Position numbers and translations under genes: made by a program. A DNA stretch of 64,000 nt from Ruegeria marina. GTDB taxonomy: Bacteria; Pseudomonadota; Alphaproteobacteria; Rhodobacterales; Rhodobacteraceae. The notes under the pieces were generated by a model. That model did no database searches. It saw nothing but the letters and a program-made list of their open reading frames with translations, and had not been told where the DNA came from. The stretch is taken from assembly GCF_900101475.1 (NCBI RefSeq), contig NZ_FMZV01000003.1, positions 1 through 64,000 of the forward strand, written 5' to 3'. This document shows positions 61,423 through 64,000 of this stretch, piece after piece; the stretch's first letter is position 1; each line of letters opens with the position of its first letter.

Positions 61423-62502
61423 TCAGCCCCCGTAAAGGTTCTTGTCGTGCTTCTCGACAATCGCGGCGAACCGACGGGCAAAGCGCTCGTCGGCCTTGGC
61501 CTTTTTTTCCAGCACGTCACGGGCAAAGACCATGTGCCCTTCATGGGCCTCCAGCATGTCGGCCATCTTCTGGTTGGTGGCCGTGCCGATGGCGGCCATG
61601 GCCGTCTGTGCCTCCTGATCGGTCTGTACGCCGATCTCGTTGATCCGATGCGCCACGTCCTGCTGCTGCGCGGTCTTCAGAGACTTGGTCAGCGCATCAT
61701 AAAGCACCACCCGCTGCTGCGTGTCCGTCTGCAGCTTGTTGATCAGCACCATCTGCGTCGCCGCCTGGTTTTGCAGGCTGTCCACCCAGGTCTTGCCCTT
61801 TTCGATATAGCGCTCGAGCGTCTGCGACTTGGCGAGTTTCACCTGTTCGTCCTGCACCCTGGCGTTGTAGGCCTTGTTCAACTCCGCCAGCTCGGTTTCC
61901 AGCTTGGTCCGCGCAGCGGCGTCCTGTTCGACACTGATCCTGTTTTCCAGCGCGATGATCTGTGGATCCATCGCCAGGATTTCGGCCCGCACCTCTTCCA
62001 ACGCGGCGACGGTCGCCTCGCGATCGCCCAGTGTACTCGTCAGGTTGGTTTCAACCTTGGTGCGCTGCTCTTCCAGAACCGCAAGCTGCCCTTCGAGCAG
62101 CTTCACGATCACGTCCGACTTGGCGATAAGATCCTGCAACTTGTCGTCGATATTGGCGGTGCGCATCCGTTCCTGCCGCAGGGATTCGGATTTGCCCTTG
62201 GAAAAGATGCCGACAAAGCTCTCCCACCCGGTTTTCGAGCGCATCTCGTCGAAGTCCCGGGAAAACGCACTGGTCACGTCGTCCAGCCCCATGATCAGTT
62301 CGGCAATGTTGGCGTTCATCACCTCGGTATGGGCATGCACGTCTTCCAGCGTCGCATTCTCTATGTCGATTTCGGCCTCGCCCGCCGCAATCTTCGACCG
62401 CGCCGCCTCGATCCGGCTGGTTACACTTTCGATCTGCGCCTGGCTTTCGCGCACCTTGCGCTGTGTTTCCAGGATCATCGCCTCGAATGCAGTATCGGAC
62501 AT
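61423..62502 (-). CDS. Long coiled-coil protein, possibly TelA-like, of the AAA+ cluster
   Basis: A 359-residue protein that is almost entirely helical, with heptad-rich segments (EAMILETQRKVRESQAQIES; EEQRTKVETNLTSTLGDREA) and a polar C-terminal part ending DKNLYGG. The second half (QAATQMVLINKLQTDTQQRV) loosely recalls TelA/KlaA toxic-anion-resistance proteins, but I cannot confirm that. The start at 62502 (MSDTAFEAM) is chosen over a frame 48 codons longer that looks non-coding. First gene of the cluster, divergent from the cupin gene. Confidence 0.75.
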   Translation of the reverse strand: MSDTAFEAMILETQRKVRESQAQIESVTSRIEAARSKIAAGEAEIDIENATLEDVHAHTEVMNANIAELIMGLDDVTSAFSRDFDEMRSKTGWESFVGIFSKGKSESLRQERMRTANIDDKLQDLIAKSDVIVKLLEGQLAVLEEQRTKVETNLTSTLGDREATVAALEEVRAEILAMDPQIIALENRISVEQDAAARTKLETELAELNKAYNARVQDEQVKLAKSQTLERYIEKGKTWVDSLQNQAATQMVLINKLQTDTQQRVVLYDALTKSLKTAQQQDVAHRINEIGVQTDQEAQTAMAAIGTATNQKMADMLEAHEGHMVFARDVLEKKAKADERFARRFAAIVEKHDKNLYGG

Positions 62503-62693
62503 GGCTTTATCCTTTGAGTTCAAAAGCTTCGAAAAAAGATAGGGAATGTGATGGCGATTTACATCCCCCGGCGCGGATGTTTCCCCAAGAACTGTGGCAA
62601 AGTCGCGAGAAAAAGGAAAGCGGCAAGACATCGGGCTTGCGGCCATCTGGCCAAGGTCCGAAGATGTTGCGGAAACCCAGCAGGACCCGGATC

Positions 62694-63035
62694 ATGCCCC
62701 AGACCTTTGCGCCCGTCACCGCCACTGGCACCGGTGAAACAGAACGCCCAGCCCCCGAGAAAGTGATCTCTGGCGATCCTGTCTTCACGACATGGAATCT
62801 CGAAGAGAGCGATGGTCTCTATTGCGGCATCTGGAGCGCCACCCCAGGCAAATGGCGCGTATCCTATGACGAGTGGGAGTATTGCCGGATCCTGTCGGGC
62901 TATTCGGTGCTGACGGATGCCGACGGCCACACCCGCGACTTGCGGGCGGGCGACAGCTTCATCATCCGTCCCGGATTCTCCGGAACCTGGGAGGTGATCG
63001 AAACCACCACCAAGGATTACGTGATCCGGTTGTGA
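62694..63035 (+). CDS. Cupin domain protein (DUF861 type)
   Basis: A 113-residue single-domain cupin. GKWRVSYDEWEYCRILSGYSVL and DLRAGDSFIIRPGFSGTWEVIETTTKDYVI match the DUF861 (Cupin_3) group, which includes (S)-ureidoglycine aminohydrolase-like proteins. A weak AGGA lies before the ATG at 62694; the frame extends 77 codons upstream over non-coding-looking sequence. It is convergent with creatinase, so it may be functionally unrelated. Confidence 0.85.
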   Translation: MPQTFAPVTATGTGETERPAPEKVISGDPVFTTWNLEESDGLYCGIWSATPGKWRVSYDEWEYCRILSGYSVLTDADGHTRDLRAGDSFIIRPGFSGTWEVIETTTKDYVIRL

Positions 63036-63048
63036 CACACGATACTCC

Positions 63049-63087
63049 GCCCCCATGAGGGGGCGAAGATTTTTCGGCGAAAAATCT
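63049..63087. terminator. Double hairpin between the cupin and creatinase genes
   Basis: CGCCCC/GGGGCG (63049-63065) is followed by a perfect stem AGATTTTTC/GAAAAATCT (63067-63087). The second has runs of T and A that can serve as T-tracts in either direction, so it fits a bidirectional terminator. From memory, closely similar hairpins recur between genes in this family. Confidence 0.65.
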
Positions 63088-63095
63088 CCGCCGTC

Positions 63096-64000
63096 TCAAC
63101 CAACAATGTTGAACCCGGGACCGTAGGGATAGCCGGTGATGTTCTCGTTGCCATCCTCGGTGATCACGAGAATGTCGTGCTCCCGATACCCGCCGGCACC
63201 CGGCTGATCGTTGGCAATCGTCAGCATCGGTTCCATCGAGATCACCATTCCGGGTTCCAGCACGGTGTCGATATCCTCGCGCAGTTCCAGCCCCGCCTCG
63301 CGGCCATAGTAATGGCTGAGCACACCGAAGCTGTGGCCATAGCCGAAGGCGCGGTATTGCAGCAGGTCGCGCTCGGCGAAGAAATCGTTGATCTTGTGGG
63401 TGACCTCGGCGCAGCTGGCGCCGGGTTTCAACAGCGAAATACCGTATTCGTGCGCGGCGACGTTGGCTTCCCAAATCTTCAGGCTGGCCGCGTCGACCTC
63501 CTGCACGAACATGGTGCGTTCCAGCGCTGTGTAATAGCCCGAGATCATCGGAAAGGTGTTGAGCGACAGGATATCCCCCCGCTCCAGCACCCGGCCCGTC
63601 ACCGGGTTATGCGCGCCATCGGTGTTGAGACCCGACTGGAACCAGACCCAGGTGTCGCGGTATTCCGCATCGGGGAACCGTTTGGCAATCTCCAGCTCCA
63701 TCGCGTCGCGCCCGGCCATGGCCACGTCGATCTCGCGCACCCCGGCCTTGACCGCATCGCGGATGGCATATCCGCCCACATCGGCCACTTGCGCGCCTTG
63801 CCGGATCAGGGCGATCTCGGCGGGTGATTTCATCATCCGCTGGCGCATGGTGGTGTCGAACAGATCGACCGTTTTCGACGGCGCGAGGAAGCTGTCGAGC
63901 TTGCCTTTTTGCAACAGGCTGAGGTGGTCGCTTTCATAGCCGATCACCCGCCCCTCGCCGGTCACCGAACGGATCGCGCGCCAATAGTTGTCGCGCTGCC
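63096..64000 (-). CDS. Creatinase (creatine amidinohydrolase), cut by the window edge
   Basis: About 301 residues of an M24-fold enzyme; the N-terminal part lies beyond 64000, and coding continues in frame to the edge (QRDNYWRAIRSV). SGLNTDGAHNPVTGR, NTFPMISGYYTALERTMF, FGYGHSFGVLSHYYGREAG and EPGMVISMEPM match creatinase closely, including the catalytic histidine in GAHNPV, rather than metal-dependent prolidases. It hydrolyses creatine to sarcosine and urea. Any further creatine-pathway genes would lie to the right. Confidence 0.92.
   Translation of the reverse strand, partial: QRDNYWRAIRSVTGEGRVIGYESDHLSLLQKGKLDSFLAPSKTVDLFDTTMRQRMMKSPAEIALIRQGAQVADVGGYAIRDAVKAGVREIDVAMAGRDAMELEIAKRFPDAEYRDTWVWFQSGLNTDGAHNPVTGRVLERGDILSLNTFPMISGYYTALERTMFVQEVDAASLKIWEANVAAHEYGISLLKPGASCAEVTHKINDFFAERDLLQYRAFGYGHSFGVLSHYYGREAGLELREDIDTVLEPGMVISMEPMLTIANDQPGAGGYREHDILVITEDGNENITGYPYGPGFNIVG

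Overview
The window is a gene-dense, high-GC (roughly 62-66% by eye) chromosomal segment of an alphaproteobacterium of the family Rhodobacteraceae, most likely the marine Roseobacter group (Ruegeria/Silicibacter-like). Supporting signs are an RpoE-ChrR sigma/anti-sigma pair with its usual divergent operon, DUF1523 and DUF3775 proteins, paired separate saccharopine dehydrogenases, dispersed Rhodobacteraceae-type intergenic repeats, and an iron-responsive motif seen before iron genes of this family. No prophage, transposon, plasmid function or CRISPR array was recognised. The species-level suggestion is inference.

Layout. 1-526 carries no gene and its minus strand resembles an rRNA operon leader. 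527-6490 holds the msrP / GDCCVxC protein / msrQ repair operon, a membrane-anchored glutamate-synthase-like oxidoreductase, two small secreted proteins, a DUF6629 membrane protein and a methyltransferase. 6555-12723 holds clpB (with terminator and heat-shock-like promoter), a small conserved protein, pyrF, a candidate structured RNA, a NUDIX hydrolase with an apparent CTG start, and dinB. 12811-15841 holds an N-formylglutamate amidohydrolase, tRNA-Val(GAC), rpmJ and an arylsulfatase. 15853-20950 is an iron(III) uptake region (binding protein and permease, both preceded by a shared 20-base motif) interleaved with two class III nucleotide cyclases. A Na/phosphate cotransporter follows.

22681-34389 is one functional block: an eight-gene minus-strand operon of a complete LivFGHMK-type ABC importer flanked by two CoA ligases, facing a hybrid sensor kinase and response regulator that probably control it. 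34499-40949 holds small membrane and secreted proteins, an M20 amidohydrolase and a plus-strand operon with a histidine phosphatase, a glutathione transferase and two enzymes of lysine breakdown via saccharopine. 42028-48028 is the singlet-oxygen-type rpoE-chrR locus with its divergent five-gene operon (FAD oxidoreductase, DUF1365, transporter, DUF3833, SDR). 48092-52020 holds a DNA-repair methyltransferase, a PEP mutase-family enzyme, an XRE-cupin regulator with a clear inverted-repeat operator, and ilvD. 52207-54749 is a divergent sulfotransferase / glycosyltransferase pair.

54759-62502 is the most intriguing part: a continuous minus-strand run in which a coiled-coil protein, an unrecognised 372-residue protein, an AAA+ ATPase, a two-TM coiled-coil protein of strikingly low GC, a 448-residue unknown, a small membrane protein and a DUF1523 membrane protein are packed with overlaps or gaps of a few bases. 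This looks like a multi-component, envelope-associated ATPase system with no function known to me and is my main candidate for an undescribed system. The window ends with a cupin protein and a creatinase cut by the right edge.
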